Assembly: GCA_963920705.1 (NCBI GenBank)
Contig: OY987232.1
Span: 14,881,726-14,945,725, forward strand
From: Odiellus spinosus
Taxonomy: Eukaryota; Arthropoda; Arachnida; Opiliones; Phalangiidae
Length of the DNA stretch: 64,000 nt
Reading direction: 5' to 3'
This document shows positions 29,603 to 43,891 of this stretch, piece after piece; position 1 is the stretch's first letter, and every line of letters starts with the position of its first letter. A program made the translations under genes and the position numbers. Under the pieces are notes generated by a model. That model had not been told where the DNA came from. It made no database searches and saw only the letters and a program-made list of their open reading frames with translations.

Positions 29603-29879
29603 AAATACCCGGGAGTGTTGTAATTAACCTCCAAGTTAGCGGGTTGCTTAGAAGATGGCGTGAGCGATGGAGTGATAAGCGCCGTAGCGTGGGTTCGAAT
29701 CCCACGACGGTCTATATACCCGGGAGTGTTGCAAAGCTCCAAGTTAGCGGGTTGCTTATGACAAGGGCGCGGAGGCGACGCTGACGTATGGAGATACCCG
29801 GGAGTCGAAAACCAGGCGGTTTTGCCAGTGCAGAAGACGGAGAGGACGTGCGATGCAATAGATCAAGACAATCAAGGAC

Positions 29880-29930
29880 CATCAAAGACGGAGGACGGAG
29901 GACGGAGGACGGAGGACGGGGGACGGAAGG
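29880..29930. repeat. GGACGGA microsatellite
   Basis: About six copies of the 7-mer GGACGGA. Confidence 0.85.
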
Positions 29931-30077
29931 ACGATTCCACGATTCAAGTCAAAGTCAAATTCAAGTCACAGTACAAGTACCTGACAGACACAGACAGAAG
30001 AAGGGAGAAGAGTAGAGGCGGGGCTATGGATGTAATGGTGGTGTTGGGAGGGCTACCGGAGTAAAGGTGTTGCCTTT

Positions 30078-30464
30078 TTTCCTCTATCTATCTATCTCTA
30101 CTCTTCCTCTCTTTTTGCTCTACCCTCGCGCTCTCTTCTCTATCCTCTATCTCCCGCTTCTCTCTCTCCCCCTTCTTTATCCTCTCTCTCTACTATCTCT
30201 CCTTACTCTCTTCTATCCTCTCTCCACTCTCTACACTATCCTCTCTCTCTACTATCTCCTTACTCTTTTCTATCCTCTCTCTCCATTCTCTTCTCTATCC
30301 TCTCTCTCCATTCTCTTCTCTATCCTCTCTCCACTCTCTCCTCACTCCTTACTCTCCTCTCTCTATCCTCACTCCTTACTCTCTTCTCTCCTCACTCTCT
30401 TCTATCCTCTATCCTTGCTCTTCTCTTCACTATCCTCACTTCCTACTCTCTTCTCTATCCTCTC

Positions 30465-30539
<75 letters not shown>

Positions 30540-30595
30540 TACTCTCTTCTCTATCCTCTCCGCTCTTCACGCACGTCCTCTCCCCACCTCTTCCT
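30078..30595. repeat. CT-rich tract with pure (CT)n
   Basis: Polypyrimidine tract of about 500 bp; 30472-30536 is uninterrupted CT. It sits between the two inverted tRNA-like clusters. Confidence 0.93.
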
Positions 30596-30659
30596 GCATA
30601 CGCCCCACGCCCTTGCAAATTTTTTCTACACTTCCGGTTATACAGGCCGTCAAAATAAA

Positions 30660-31365
30660 TAAAAGCCACTATCTCACGCAACCCGCCAACTTGGAGTTCT
30701 ACAACAACACTCCCGGGTATATAGACCGCCGTGCGATTCGAACCCACGCTACGCTCTATCACTTTGGCCACTGACTGGCGCGCCATCTCGTAAGCAACCC
30801 GCTAACTTGGAGTTGTAAACCAACACTCCCGGGTTTTTAGCCGACGTGGGATTCGAACCCACCATCTTCCGCTTAACGAGCCAGCGCTTTACTACCTTAG
30901 CTACTGACGCTTGCCTTTTCTAAACGAGGAACTTATTGCTTTGTTACAAAACTCTTCACTTTAAAATAAATAATCTAGCCGTCCATAGGATTCGAACCCG
31001 GGACCTGCCGCTTATCGAGCCAACGCTTTGCTACTTTAGCTACTGACGCTTGCCTTTCCTAAACTTGGAACTTATTCCTTTGTTACAACACTCCCTGGTA
31101 ACGACAAACTCTTTACATTAAAATAACTAATCTAGCCGTCCATTGGATTCCAACACGCGACCTGCCGCTTATCGAGCCAACGCTTTTCTACTGAAGCCAC
31201 TCACGCAATTTGGTTAGAAACCCGCTAACTTGGAGTTTTTCACAACACTCCCGGGTATATAGACCGCCGTGGGATTCGAACCCACGATACGCCGCTTATA
31301 ACTACGCCGCTTTAGCCACTCGCTCACGCCATCTTCTAAGCAACCCGCTAACTTGGAGTTAGCGG
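30660..31365 (-). repeat. Cluster of five tRNA-like units (- strand)
   Basis: Units near 30720-30783, 30839-30911, 30976-31050, 31133-31205 and 31260-31332, in inverted order relative to the + cluster and with the same spacers. The last spacer (AACTTGGAGTTAGCGGG) leads directly into the 32-bp satellite. Confidence 0.8.
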
Positions 31366-31372
31366 GTTTTTT

Positions 31373-34300
31373 CCCCCTGTAAAAATAAATAAATAATAAA
31401 TACACCCATAAATAAATTAACGGACGGAAACTACACCCCCTGTAAAAATGAACGCCCGATAACTACACCCCCTGTAAAAATGAATGACCGATAACTACAC
31501 CCCCTGTAAAAATGAACGCCCGATAACTACACCCCCTGTAAAAATGAATGACCGATAACTACACCCCCTGTAAAAATGAACGACCGATAACTACACCCCC
31601 TGTAAAAATGAACGAACGATAACTACACCCCCTGTAAAACTGAACGACCGATCACTACACCCCCTGTAAAAATGAACGACCGATCACTACACCCCCTGTA
31701 AAAATGACCGACCGATCCCTACACCCCCTGTTAAAATAAACGACCGATAACTACACCCCCTGTAAAAAATGACCGAACGATAACTACACCCCCTGTAAAA
31801 AATTAACGAACGATAACTACACCCCCTGTAAAAAATGACCGACCGATCACTACACCCCCTGTAAAAATGACCGACCGATCACTACACCCCCTGTTAAAAT
31901 AAAGGACCGATAACTACACCCCCTGTAAAAATGACCGACCGACCACTAAACCCCCTGTAAAAAATGAACGAACGATAACTACCCCCCTGTAAAAATGAAC
32001 GAACCATCATTACATCCCCGGTAAAAAATGAAGGAACGATAACTACACCCTCTGTTAAAATAAACGACCGATAACTACACCCCCTTTTAAAATAAACGAC
32101 CGATAACTACACCCCCTGTAAAAAATGAAGGAACGATAACTACACCCCCTGTAAAAAATGAAGGAACGATAACTACACCCCCTGTAAAAATGAACGACCG
32201 ATAACTACACCCCTGTAAAAATGAACGACCGATAACTACACCCCCTGTAAAAATGAACGAACGATAACTACACCCCCTGTAAAAATGAACGACCGATCAC
32301 TACACCCCCTGTAAAAATGACCGACCGATCCCTACACCCCCTGTTAAAATAAACGACCGATAACTACACCCCCTGTAAAAAATGAAGGACCGATAACTAC
32401 ACCCCCTGTAAAAAATGAAGGACCGATAACTACACCCCCTGTAAAAAATGAACGATCGATAACTACACCCCCTGTAAAAAATGAACGAACGATAACTACA
32501 CCCCCTGTAAAAATGAACGAACCATCATTACACCCCCTGTAAAAATGACCGACCGATCACTACACCCCCTGTAAAATGACCGACCGATCACTACACCCCC
32601 TGTTAAAATAAAGGACCGATAACTACACCCCCTGTTAAAATAAAGGACCGACCACTACACCCCCTGTAAAAAATGAACGAATGATAACTACACCCCCTGT
32701 AAAAATGAACGAACCATCATTACACCCCCTGTAAAAATGACCGACCGATCACTATACCCCCCTGTAAAAATGACCGACCGATCACTACACCCCCTGTTAA
32801 AATAAAGGACCGATAACTACACCCCCTGTAAAAATGAACGAACGATAACTACACCCCCTGTAAAAATGAACGAACGATAACTACACCCCCTGTAAAAATT
32901 AACGAACGATCACTACACCCCCTGTAAAAATGACCGACCGATCACTACACCCCCTGTTAAAATGCCCGACCGATCACTACACCCCCTGTAAAAATGAACG
33001 AACGATAACTACACCCCCTGTAAAAATGAACGAACGCTAACTACACCCTCTGTTAAAATAAACGACCGATAACTACACCCCCTTTTAAAATAAACGACCG
33101 ATAACTACACCCCCTGTAAAAAATGAAGGACCGATAACTACACCCCCTGTAAAAATGACCGACCGACCACTACACCCCCTGTAAAAATTAACGAACGATA
33201 ACTACACCCCCTGTAAAATTAACGAACGATCACTACACCCCCTGTAAAAATGACCGACCGATCGCTACACCCCCTGTTAAAATGCCCGTCCGATCACTAC
33301 ACCCCCTGTAAAAATGAACGAACGATAACTACACCCCCTGTAAAAAATGAACGAACGATAACTACACCCCCTGTAAAAAATGAACGAACGATAACTACAC
33401 CCCCTGTAAAAAATGAACGAACGATAACTACACCCCCTGTAAAAAATGAACGAACGATAACTACACCCCCTGTAAAAAATGAACGAACGATAACTACACC
33501 CCCTGTAAAAAATGAACGAACGATAACTACACCCCCTGTAAAAAATGAACGAACGATAATTACACCCCCTGTAAAAATGACCGATCGATAACTACACCCC
33601 CTGTAAAAAATGACCGAACGATAACTACACCCCCTGTAAAAATGAACGAACCATCATTACACCCCCTGTAAAAATGACCGACCGATCACTACACCCCCTG
33701 TTAAAATGCCCGACCGATCACTACACCCCCTGTAAAAATGAACGAACGCTAACTACACCCTCTGTTAAAATAAACGACCGATAACTACACCCCCTTTTAA
33801 AATAAACGACCGATAACTACACCCCCTGTAAAAAATGAAGGACCGATAACTACACCCCCTGTAAAAATGACCGACCGACCACTACACCCCCTGTAAAAAT
33901 TAACGAACGATAACTACACCCCCTGTAAAAATGACCGACCGATCGCTACACCCCCTGTTAAAATGCCCGTCCGATCACTACACCCCCTGTAAAAATGAAC
34001 GAACGATAACTACACCCCCTGTAAAAAATGAACGAACGATAACTACACCCCCTGTAAAAATGAACGAACGATAACTACACCCCCTGTAAAAATGAACGAA
34101 CGCTAACTACACCCTCTGTTAAAATAAACGACCGATAACTACACCCCCTTTTAAAATAAACGACCGATAACTACACCCCCTGTAAAAAATGAAGGAACGA
34201 TAACTAAACCCCCTGTAAAAAATGAAGGAACGATAACTACACCCCCTGTAAAAAATGAACGAACCATAACTACACCCCCTGTAAAAAATGAACGAACGAT

Positions 34301-37300
34301 AACTACACCCCCTGTAAAAATGAACGAACGCTAACTACACCCTCTGTTAAAATAAACGACCGATAACTACACCCCCTTTTAAAATAAACGACCGATAACT
34401 ACACCCCCTGTAAAAAATGAAGGAACGATAACTACACCCCCTGTAAAAAATGAAGGAACGATAACTACACCCCCTGTAAAAATGAACGACCGATAACTAC
34501 ACCCCTGTAAAAATGAACGACCGATAACTACACCCCCTGTAAAAATGAACGAACGATAACTACACCCCCTGTAAAAATGAACGACCGATCACTACACCCC
34601 CTGTAAAAATGACCGACCGATCCCTACACCCCCTGTTAAAATAAACGACCGATAACTACACCCCCTGTAAAAAATGAAGGACCGATAACTACACCCCCTG
34701 TAAAAAATGAAGGACCGATAACTACACCCCCTGTAAAAAATGAACGATCGATAACTACACCCCCTGTAAAAAATGAACGAACGATAACTACACCCCCTGT
34801 AAAAATGAACGAACCATCATTACACCCCCTGTAAAAATGACCGACCGATCACTACACCCCCTGTAAAATGACCGACCGATCACTACACCCCCTGTTAAAA
34901 TAAAGGACCGATAACTACACCCCCTGTTAAAATAAAGGACCGACCACTACACCCCCTGTAAAAAATGAACGAATGATAACTACACCCCCTGTAAAAATGA
35001 ACGAACCATCATTACACCCCCTGTAAAAATGACCGACCGATCACTATACCCCCCTGTAAAAATGACCGACCGATCACTACACCCCCTGTTAAAATAAAGG
35101 ACCGATAACTACACCCCCTGTAAAAATGAACGAACGATAACTACACCCCCTGTAAAAATGAACGAACGATAACTACACCCCCTGTAAAAATTAACGAACG
35201 ATCACTACACCCCCTGTAAAAATGACCGACCGATCACTACACCCCCTGTTAAAATGCCCGACCGATCACTACACCCCCTGTAAAAATGAACGAACGATAA
35301 CTACACCCCCTGTAAAAATGAACGAACGCTAACTACACCCTCTGTTAAAATAAACGACCGATAACTACACCCCCTTTTAAAATAAACGACCGATAACTAC
35401 ACCCCCTGTAAAAAATGAAGGACCGATAACTACACCCCCTGTAAAAATGACCGACCGACCACTACACCCCCTGTAAAAATTAACGAACGATAACTACACC
35501 CCCTGTAAAATTAACGAACGATCACTACACCCCCTGTAAAAATGACCGACCGATCGCTACACCCCCTGTTAAAATGCCCGTCCGATCACTACACCCCCTG
35601 TAAAAATGAACGAACGATAACTACACCCCCTGTAAAAAATGAACGAACGATAACTACACCCCCTGTAAAAAATGAACGAACGATAACTACACCCCCTGTA
35701 AAAAATGAACGAACGATAACTACACCCCCTGTAAAAAATGAACGAACGATAACTACACCCCCTGTAAAAAATGAACGAACGATAACTACACCCCCTGTAA
35801 AAAATGAACGAACGATAACTACACCCCCTGTAAAAAATGAACGAACGATAATTACACCCCCTGTAAAAATGACCGATCGATAACTACACCCCCTGTAAAA
35901 AATGACCGAACGATAACTACACCCCCTGTAAAAATGAACGAACCATCATTACACCCCCTGTAAAAATGACCGACCGATCACTACACCCCCTGTTAAAATG
36001 CCCGACCGATCACTACACCCCCTGTAAAAATGAACGAACGCTAACTACACCCTCTGTTAAAATAAACGACCGATAACTACACCCCCTTTTAAAATAAACG
36101 ACCGATAACTACACCCCCTGTAAAAAATGAAGGACCGATAACTACACCCCCTGTAAAAATGACCGACCGACCACTACACCCCCTGTAAAAATTAACGAAC
36201 GATAACTACACCCCCTGTAAAAATGACCGACCGATCGCTACACCCCCTGTTAAAATGCCCGTCCGATCACTACACCCCCTGTAAAAATGAACGAACGATA
36301 ACTACACCCCCTGTAAAAAATGAACGAACGATAACTACACCCCCTGTAAAAAATGAACGAACGATAACTACACCCCCTGTAAAAAATGAACGAACGATAA
36401 CTACACCCCCTGTAAAAAATGAACGAACGATAATTACACCCCCTGTAAAAAATGAACGATCGATAACTACACCCCCTGTAAAAAATGACCGAACGATAAC
36501 TACACCCCCTGTAAAAATGAACGAACCATCATTACACCCCCTGTAAAAATGACCGACCGATCACTACACCCCCTGTAAAAATGACCGACCGATCACTACA
36601 CCCCCTGTTAAAATAAAGGACCGATAACTACACCCCCTGTAAAAATGACCGACCGACCACTACACCCCCTGTAAAAAATGAACGAACGATAACTACACCC
36701 CCTGTAAAAATGAACGAACCATCATTACACCCCCTGTAAAAATGACCGACCGATCACTATACCCCCTGTAAAAATGCCCGACCGATCACTACACCCCCTT
36801 TTAAAATAAAGGACCGATAACTACACCCCCTGTAAAAATGAACGAACGATAACTACACCCCCTGTAAAAATGACCGACCGATCACTACACCCCCTGTTAA
36901 AATTAAGGACCGATAACTACACCCCCTGTAAAAATGAACGAACGATAACTACACCCCCTGTAAAAATGAACGAACAATAACTACACCCCCTGTAAAAATG
37001 ACCGACCGATCACTACACCCCCTGTTAAAATTAAGGACCGATAACTACACCCCCTGTAAAAATGAACGAACGATAACTACACCCCCTGTAAAAATGAACG
37101 AACGCTAACTACACCCTCTGTTAAAATAAACGACCGATAACTACACCCCCTTTTAAAATAAACGACCGATAACTACACCCCCTGTAAAAAATGAAGGAAC
37201 GATAACTAAACCCCCTGTAAAAAATGAAGGACCGATAACTACACCCCCTGTAAAAATGAACGAACGATAACTACACCCCCTGTAAAAATGAACGACCGAT

Positions 37301-40300
37301 CACTACACCCCCTGTAAAAATGACCGACCGATCCCTACACCCCCTGTTAAAATAAACGACCGATAACTACACCCCCTGTAAAAAATGAAGGACCGATAAC
37401 TACACCCCCTGTAAAAAATGAAGGACCGATAACTACACCCCCTGTAAAAAATGAACGATCGATAACTACACCCCCTGTAAAAAATGAACGAACGATAACT
37501 ACACCCCCTGTAAAAATGAACGAACCATCATTACACCCCCTGTAAAAATGACCGACCGATCACTACACCCCCTGTAAAATGACCGACCGATCACTACACC
37601 CCCTGTTAAAATAAAGGACCGATAACTACACCCCCTGTTAAAATAAAGGACCGACCACTACACCCCCTGTAAAAAATGAACGAATGATAACTACACCCCC
37701 TGTAAAAATGAACGAACCATCATTACACCCCCTGTAAAAATGACCGACCGATCACTATACCCCCCTGTAAAAATGACCGACCGATCACTACACCCCCTGT
37801 TAAAATAAAGGACCGATAACTACACCCCCTGTAAAAATGAACGAACGATAACTACACCCCCTGTAAAAATGAACGAACGATAACTACACCCCCTGTAAAA
37901 ATTAACGAACGATCACTACACCCCCTGTAAAAATGACCGACCGATCACTACACCCCCTGTTAAAATGCCCGACCGATCACTACACCCCCTGTAAAAATGA
38001 ACGAACGATAACTACACCCCCTGTAAAAATGAACGAACGCTAACTACACCCTCTGTTAAAATAAACGACCGATAACTACACCCCCTTTTAAAATAAACGA
38101 CCGATAACTACACCCCCTGTAAAAAATGAAGGACCGATAACTACACCCCCTGTAAAAATGACCGACCGACCACTACACCCCCTGTAAAAATTAACGAACG
38201 ATAACTACACCCCCTGTAAAATTAACGAACGATCACTACACCCCCTGTAAAAATGACCGACCGATCGCTACACCCCCTGTTAAAATGCCCGTCCGATCAC
38301 TACACCCCCTGTAAAAATGAACGAACGATAACTACACCCCCTGTAAAAAATGAACGAACGATAACTACACCCCCTGTAAAAAATGAACGAACGATAACTA
38401 CACCCCCTGTAAAAAATGAACGAACGATAACTACACCCCCTGTAAAAAATGAACGAACGATAACTACACCCCCTGTAAAAAATGAACGAACGATAACTAC
38501 ACCCCCTGTAAAAAATGAACGAACGATAATTACACCCCCTGTAAAAAATGAACGATCGATAACTACACCCCCTGTAAAAAATGACCGAACGATAACTACA
38601 CCCCCTGTAAAAATGAACGAACCATCATTACACCCCCTGTAAAAATGACCGACCGATCACTACACCCCCTGTAAAAATGACCGACCGATCACTACACCCC
38701 CTGTTAAAATAAAGGACCGATAACTACACCCCCTGTAAAAATGACCGACCGACCACTACACCCCCTGTAAAAAATGAACGAACGATAACTACACCCCCTG
38801 TAAAAATGAACGAACCATCATTACACCCCCTGTAAAAATGACCGACCGATCACTATACCCCCTGTAAAAATGCCCGACCGATCACTACACCCCCTTTTAA
38901 AATAAAGGACCGATAACTACACCCCCTGTAAAAATGAACGAACGATAACTACACCCCCTGTAAAAATGACCGACCGATCATTACACCCCCTGTTAAAATT
39001 AAGGACCGATAACTACACCCCCTGTAAAAATGAACGAACGATAACTACACCCCCTGTAAAAATGAACGAACAATAACTACACCCCCTGTAAAAATGACCG
39101 ACCGATCACTACACCCCCTGTTAAAATTAAGGACCGATAACTACACCCCCTGTAAAAATGAACGAACGATAACTACACCCCCTGTAAAAATGAACGAACG
39201 CTAACTACACCCTCTGTTAAAATAAACGACCGATAACTACACCCCCTTTTAAAATAAACGACCGATAACTACACCCCCTGTAAAAAATGAAGGAACGATA
39301 ACTAAACCCCCTGTAAAAAATGAAGGAACGATAACTACACCCCCTGTAAAAAATGAACGAACCATAACTACACCCCCTGTAAAAAATGAACGAACGATAA
39401 CTACACCCCCTGTAAAAATGAACGAACGCTAACTACACCCTCTGTTAAAATAAACGACCGATAACTACACCCCCTTTTAAAATAAACGACCGATAACTAC
39501 ACCCCCTGTAAAAAATGAAGGAACGATAACTAAACCCCCTGTAAAAAATGAAGGAACGATAACTACACCCCCTGTAAAAAATGAACGAACCATAACTACA
39601 CCCCCTGTAAAAAATGAACGAACGATAACTACACCCCCTGTAAAAATGAACGAACGCTAACTACACCCTCTGTTAAAATAAACGACCGATAACTACACCC
39701 CCTTTTAAAATAAACGACCGATAACTACACCCCCTGTAAAAAATGAAGGAACGATAACTAAACCCCCTGTAAAAAATGAAGGAACGATAACTACACCCCC
39801 TGTAAAAAATGAAGGAACGATAACTACACCCCCTGTAAAAAATGAAGGAACGATAACTACACCCCCTGTAAAAATGAACGAACCATCATTACACCCCCTG
39901 TAAAAATGACCGACCGATCACTACACCCCCTGTAAAAATGACCGACCGATCACTACACCCCCTGTTAAAATAAAGGACCGATAACTACACCCCCTGTTAA
40001 AATAAAGGACCGACCACTACACCCCCTGTAAAAAATGAACGAATGATAACTACACCCCCTGTAAAAATGAACGAACCATCATTACACCCCCTGTAAAAAT
40101 GACCGACCGATCACTATACCCCCCTGTAAAAATGACCGACCGATCACTACACCCCCTGTTAAAATAAAGGACCGATAACTACACCCCCTGTAAAAATGAA
40201 CGAACGATAACTACACCCCCTGTAAAAATGAACGAACGATAACTACACCCCTGTAAAAATTAACGAACGATCACTACACCCCCTGTAAAAATGACCGACC

Positions 40301-41857
40301 GATCACTACATCCCCTGTTAAAATGCCCGACCGATCACTACACCCCCTGTAAAAATGAACGAACGATAACTACACCCCCTGTAAAAATGAACGAACGCTA
40401 ACTACACCCTCTGTTAAAATAAACGACCGATAACTACACCCCCTTTTAAAATAAACGACCGATAACTACACCTCCTGTAAAAAATGAAGGACCGATAACT
40501 ACACCCCCTGTAAAAATGACCGACCGACCACTACACCCCCTGTAAAAATTAACGAACGATAACTACACCCCCTGTAAAATTAACGAACGATCACTACACC
40601 CCCTGTAAAAATGACCGACCGATCGCTACACCCCCTGTTAAAATGCCCGACCGATAACTACACCCCCTGTAAAAAATGAACGAACGATAACTACACCCCC
40701 TGTAAAAAATGAACGAACGATAACTACACCCCCTGTAAAAAATGAACGAACGATAACTACACCCCCTGTAAAAAATGAACGAACGATAACTACACCCCCT
40801 GTAAAAAATGAACGAACGATAACTACACCCCCTGTAAAAAATGAACGAACGATAACTACACCCCCTGTAAAAAATGAACGAACGATAATTACACCCCCTG
40901 TAAAAAATGAACGATCGATAACTACACCCCCTGTAAAAAATGACCGAACGATAACTACACCCCCTGTAAAAATGAACGAACCATCATTACACCCCCTGTA
41001 AAAATGACCGACCGATCACTACACCCCCTGTAAAAATGACCGACCGATCACTACACCCCCTGTTAAAATAAAGGACCGATAACTACACCCCCTGTAAAAA
41101 TGACCGACCGACCACTACACCCCCTGTAAAAAATGAACGAACGATAACTACACCCCCTGTAAAAAATGAACGAACGATAACTACACCCCCTGTAAAAATG
41201 AACGAACCATCATTACACCCCCTGTAAAAATGACCGACCGATCACTATACCCCCTGTAAAAATGCCCGACCGATCACTACACCCCCTGTTAAAATAAAGG
41301 ACCGATAACTACACCCCCTGTAAAAATGAACGAACGATAACTACACCCCCTGTAAAAATGACCGACCGATCACTACACCCCCTGTTAAAATTAAGGACCG
41401 ATAACTACACCACCTGTAAAAATGAACGAACGATAACTACACCCCCTGTAAAAATGAACGAACAATAACTACACCCCCTGTAAAAATGACCGACCGATCA
41501 CTACACCCCCTGTTAAAATTAAGGACCGATAACTACACCCCCTGTAAAAATGAACGAACGATAACTACACCCCCTGTAAAAATGAACGAACGCTAACTAC
41601 ACCCTCTGTTAAAATAAACGACCGATAACTACACCCCCTTTTAAAATAAACGACCGATAACTACACCCCCTGTAAAAAATGAAGGAACGATAACTAAACC
41701 CCCTGTAAAAAATGAAGGAACGATAACTACACCCCCTGTAAAAAATGAACGAACGATAACTACACCCCCTGTAAAAAATGAAGGAACGATAACTACACCC
41801 CCTGTAAAAAATGAACGAACGATAACTACACCCCCTGTAAAAAATGAACGAACGATA
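31373..41857. repeat. Large 32-33 bp satellite array, about 320 copies
   Basis: Unit CCCCCTGTAAAAATGAACGA plus MCGATMACTACA (M = A/C), in many subtypes (CCTGTTAAAATAAACGACC, TTAACGAAC, AACCATCATTA and others). 33-bp units with six A keep frame and give spurious NERTITTPPVK repeats. Starts next to the tRNA-like cluster and ends at GATAACAACGATACC. Confidence 0.97.
32751..40113. repeat. Higher-order repeats in the satellite
   Basis: A rare subtype with six C (ACTATACCCCCCTG) occurs at 32751, 35043, 37753 and 40113, giving spacings of 2292, 2710 and 2360. Long runs of neighbouring subtypes recur in the same order; for example 33250-33591 is repeated at 35542-35883. Confidence 0.88.
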
Positions 41858-41861
41858 ACAA

Positions 41862-42340
41862 CGATACCTTGAGATTGGTCGAGATACGTCGAGATTGGTC
41901 GAGATACGTCGAGATTGGTCGAGATCCGTCGAGATTGGTCGAGATCCGTCGAGATTGGTCGAGATCCGTCGAGATTGGTCCAGATTGGTCGAGATCCGTC
42001 GAGATTGGTCCAGATTGGTCGAGATCCGTCGAGATCCGTCGAGATACCTCGAGATTGGTCGAGATACCTCGAGATTGGTCGAGATACCTCGAGATTGGCC
42101 GAGATACCTCGAGATTGGTCGAGATACCTCGAGATTGGTCGAGATACCTCGAGATTGGTCGAGATACCTCGAGATTGGTCGAGATACCTCGAGATTGGTC
42201 GAGATACCTCGAGATTGGTCGAGATACCTCGAGATTGGTCGAGATACCTCGAGATTGGTCGAGATACCTCGAGATTGGTCGAGATACCTCGAGATTGGTC
42301 GAGATACCTCGAGATTGGTCGAGATACCTCGAGATTGGTC
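41862..42340. repeat. 20-bp tandem array, about 24 copies
   Basis: Unit GAGATACCTCGAGATTGGTC. The left third uses ATACGTC and ATCCGTC variants, the right two-thirds is homogeneous. Internally the unit is two related 10-mers. Confidence 0.96.
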
Positions 42341-42720
42341 AAAAATAAAAGCACGCGTCGAAAATAAAAGCACGCGTCGAAAATAAAAGCACGCGTCGAA
42401 AATAAAAGCACGCGTCGAAAATAAAAGCACGCGTCGAAAATAAAAGCACGAGTCGAAAAAAAAGCACGCGTCGAAAATAAAAGCACGCGTTGAAAATAAA
42501 AGCACTCGTAGAAAATAAAAGCACGCGTTGGAAATAAAAGCACGCGTTGGAAATAAAAGCACGCGTTGGAAATAAAAGCACGCGTTGGAAATAAAAGCGC
42601 CCGTTGAAAATAAAAGCGCGAGTTGAAAATAAAAGCGCCCGTTGAAAATAAAAGCGCCCGTTGAAAATAAAAGCACGCGTTGAAAATAAAAGCATGCAAT
42701 AAAAATAATAGCGCGCTTGG
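42341..42720. repeat. 19-bp tandem array, about 19 copies
   Basis: Unit AAAATAAAAGCACGCGTCG, with CGTTG and GCGCCCGTTG variants towards the right. It abuts the 20-bp array without any spacer. Confidence 0.95.
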
Positions 42721-43891
42721 AAAATACTAATATACTAATATTCTAAAATATACTTATATACTAAGTATTTCCCGAGTTTGTTTATTTTTACGCCTTGAAT
42801 TTTTTTTATTACGTTTACCTAGATTCATGTAGATCCTGAATTTTTTGCAATTTGGGGGTCAGCGACCAATCAAAGTCATACCTCTATAGCGCAGTGTTGT
42901 AAGATGTTATTCGTGTTTCGGGTTTAACACTCTTGTTACATAAAACTTGTAATACTGTAAAACCTGGAAAGATAATGGTCACGGTTTACTGCCTTTTTAC
43001 GGTATAATTTCGCTATTATCTATAACAATCATAACGGCGATAGTTTCTTCCTATAATGATCATAAATAAAAGCGACGCGAAACTCTATAACGAAAGATCG
43101 CCCAAGATATAACCACGACGGCATTTTTATAACAATGTAGCATAGCTGAGCGTCTTATGTTTCGGGAATTTTCTAGAGAAAGTTTTTAATTAAGACTAGT
43201 AGTATTCGTTTATTATTTTTCGAATTCTTACGCTTGCCAGCTCGCTTTGGCGAAAATACCTCGTTTTAGGCTGGCGAAAATTGGGGAAAATGTGTAGCCG
43301 TGTAACTCTCGAGTTGAGGAACAAAGCTAGCGCGACGCTAGTGGTTCATTATCTCCCCATCTACGGGAAGAGAGACTCTGTAGAAAGTAAATTGATTTTG
43401 ATGATCTCAAGATTCCGTGGCCCGAGAGTTCGTTACTGGGTTTCCATAGAAACTAGAAATGATTTGTCCAGAAGAACGCGAAATTCTCTTTAGACCTATA
43501 TCTTACTGGCAAAGTCTCGTAACTGTCCACAATTTTCATTATCAGGAGTGTATAAAAAGAAGTTATTCAATCGGATATGAAACTAGGACCTTAGGATTCT
43601 TATCAACCTTCATTTTCTAGCTAATGTTATCCAAAACAGTATGAAAGACAGCGAATTTAAATGAAATTACAGAGGAACATCTGGCTCCTTTAATCACGAC
43701 ATTAGAACAGCCTTCGTCCACTGCTGTTATATATTTTTGGTACTCAATTTCTTGGATCAAGATTCTAGAGGTTAGAGCCTCTGTAGCGCATTCATTCTTG
43801 CAACGCCTAAAACTATCTGGTTAAGTTCTGAATTGGAATTATCCGATGGCTGACAATTGGTTCAAATAGAATAACGTCACTAGCTTGCTTA
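42721..43891. other. Anonymous sequence after the satellites
   Basis: AT-rich at first, then mixed composition. A 70-codon frame at 43281 has no recognised motif. Confidence 0.45.

Larger units (their letters stand above)
28834..29760 (+). repeat. Cluster of seven tRNA-like units (+ strand)
   Basis: Units about 125-145 bp apart at about 28834, 28985, 29132, 29261, 29395, 29529 and 29659. Each has a perfect or near-perfect B box (GGTTCGAATCC) with a T stem; most also have an A-box-like TAGCTAAGGTAGTAAAGCG. Units are joined by CCCGGGAGTGTTGT and CCAAGTTAGCGGGTTGCTTA. The 5' and 3' acceptor halves do not pair, so these are tRNA-derived repeats, not obvious functional tRNAs. Confidence 0.8.

Noticed and set aside
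30067-30774. 235-codon Leu/Ser-rich frame
   Set aside because: Translation of the CT-rich tract into the tRNA-like cluster.
28834-31365. Functional tRNA genes
   Set aside because: The acceptor halves do not pair and several units have broken A boxes; a covariance model could overturn this.
33250-38642. Open frames of 107-129 codons in the satellite (repeated NERTITTPPVK)
   Set aside because: They follow 33-bp units and break wherever 32-bp units occur; they recur with the higher-order repeat.
41609-42699. Open frames up to 355 codons on the - strand
   Set aside because: They run across three different satellites, with parallel open frames on the other strand; low-complexity artefacts.
43281-43493. 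70-codon frame as a gene
   Set aside because: No motif, no splice or neighbour support.
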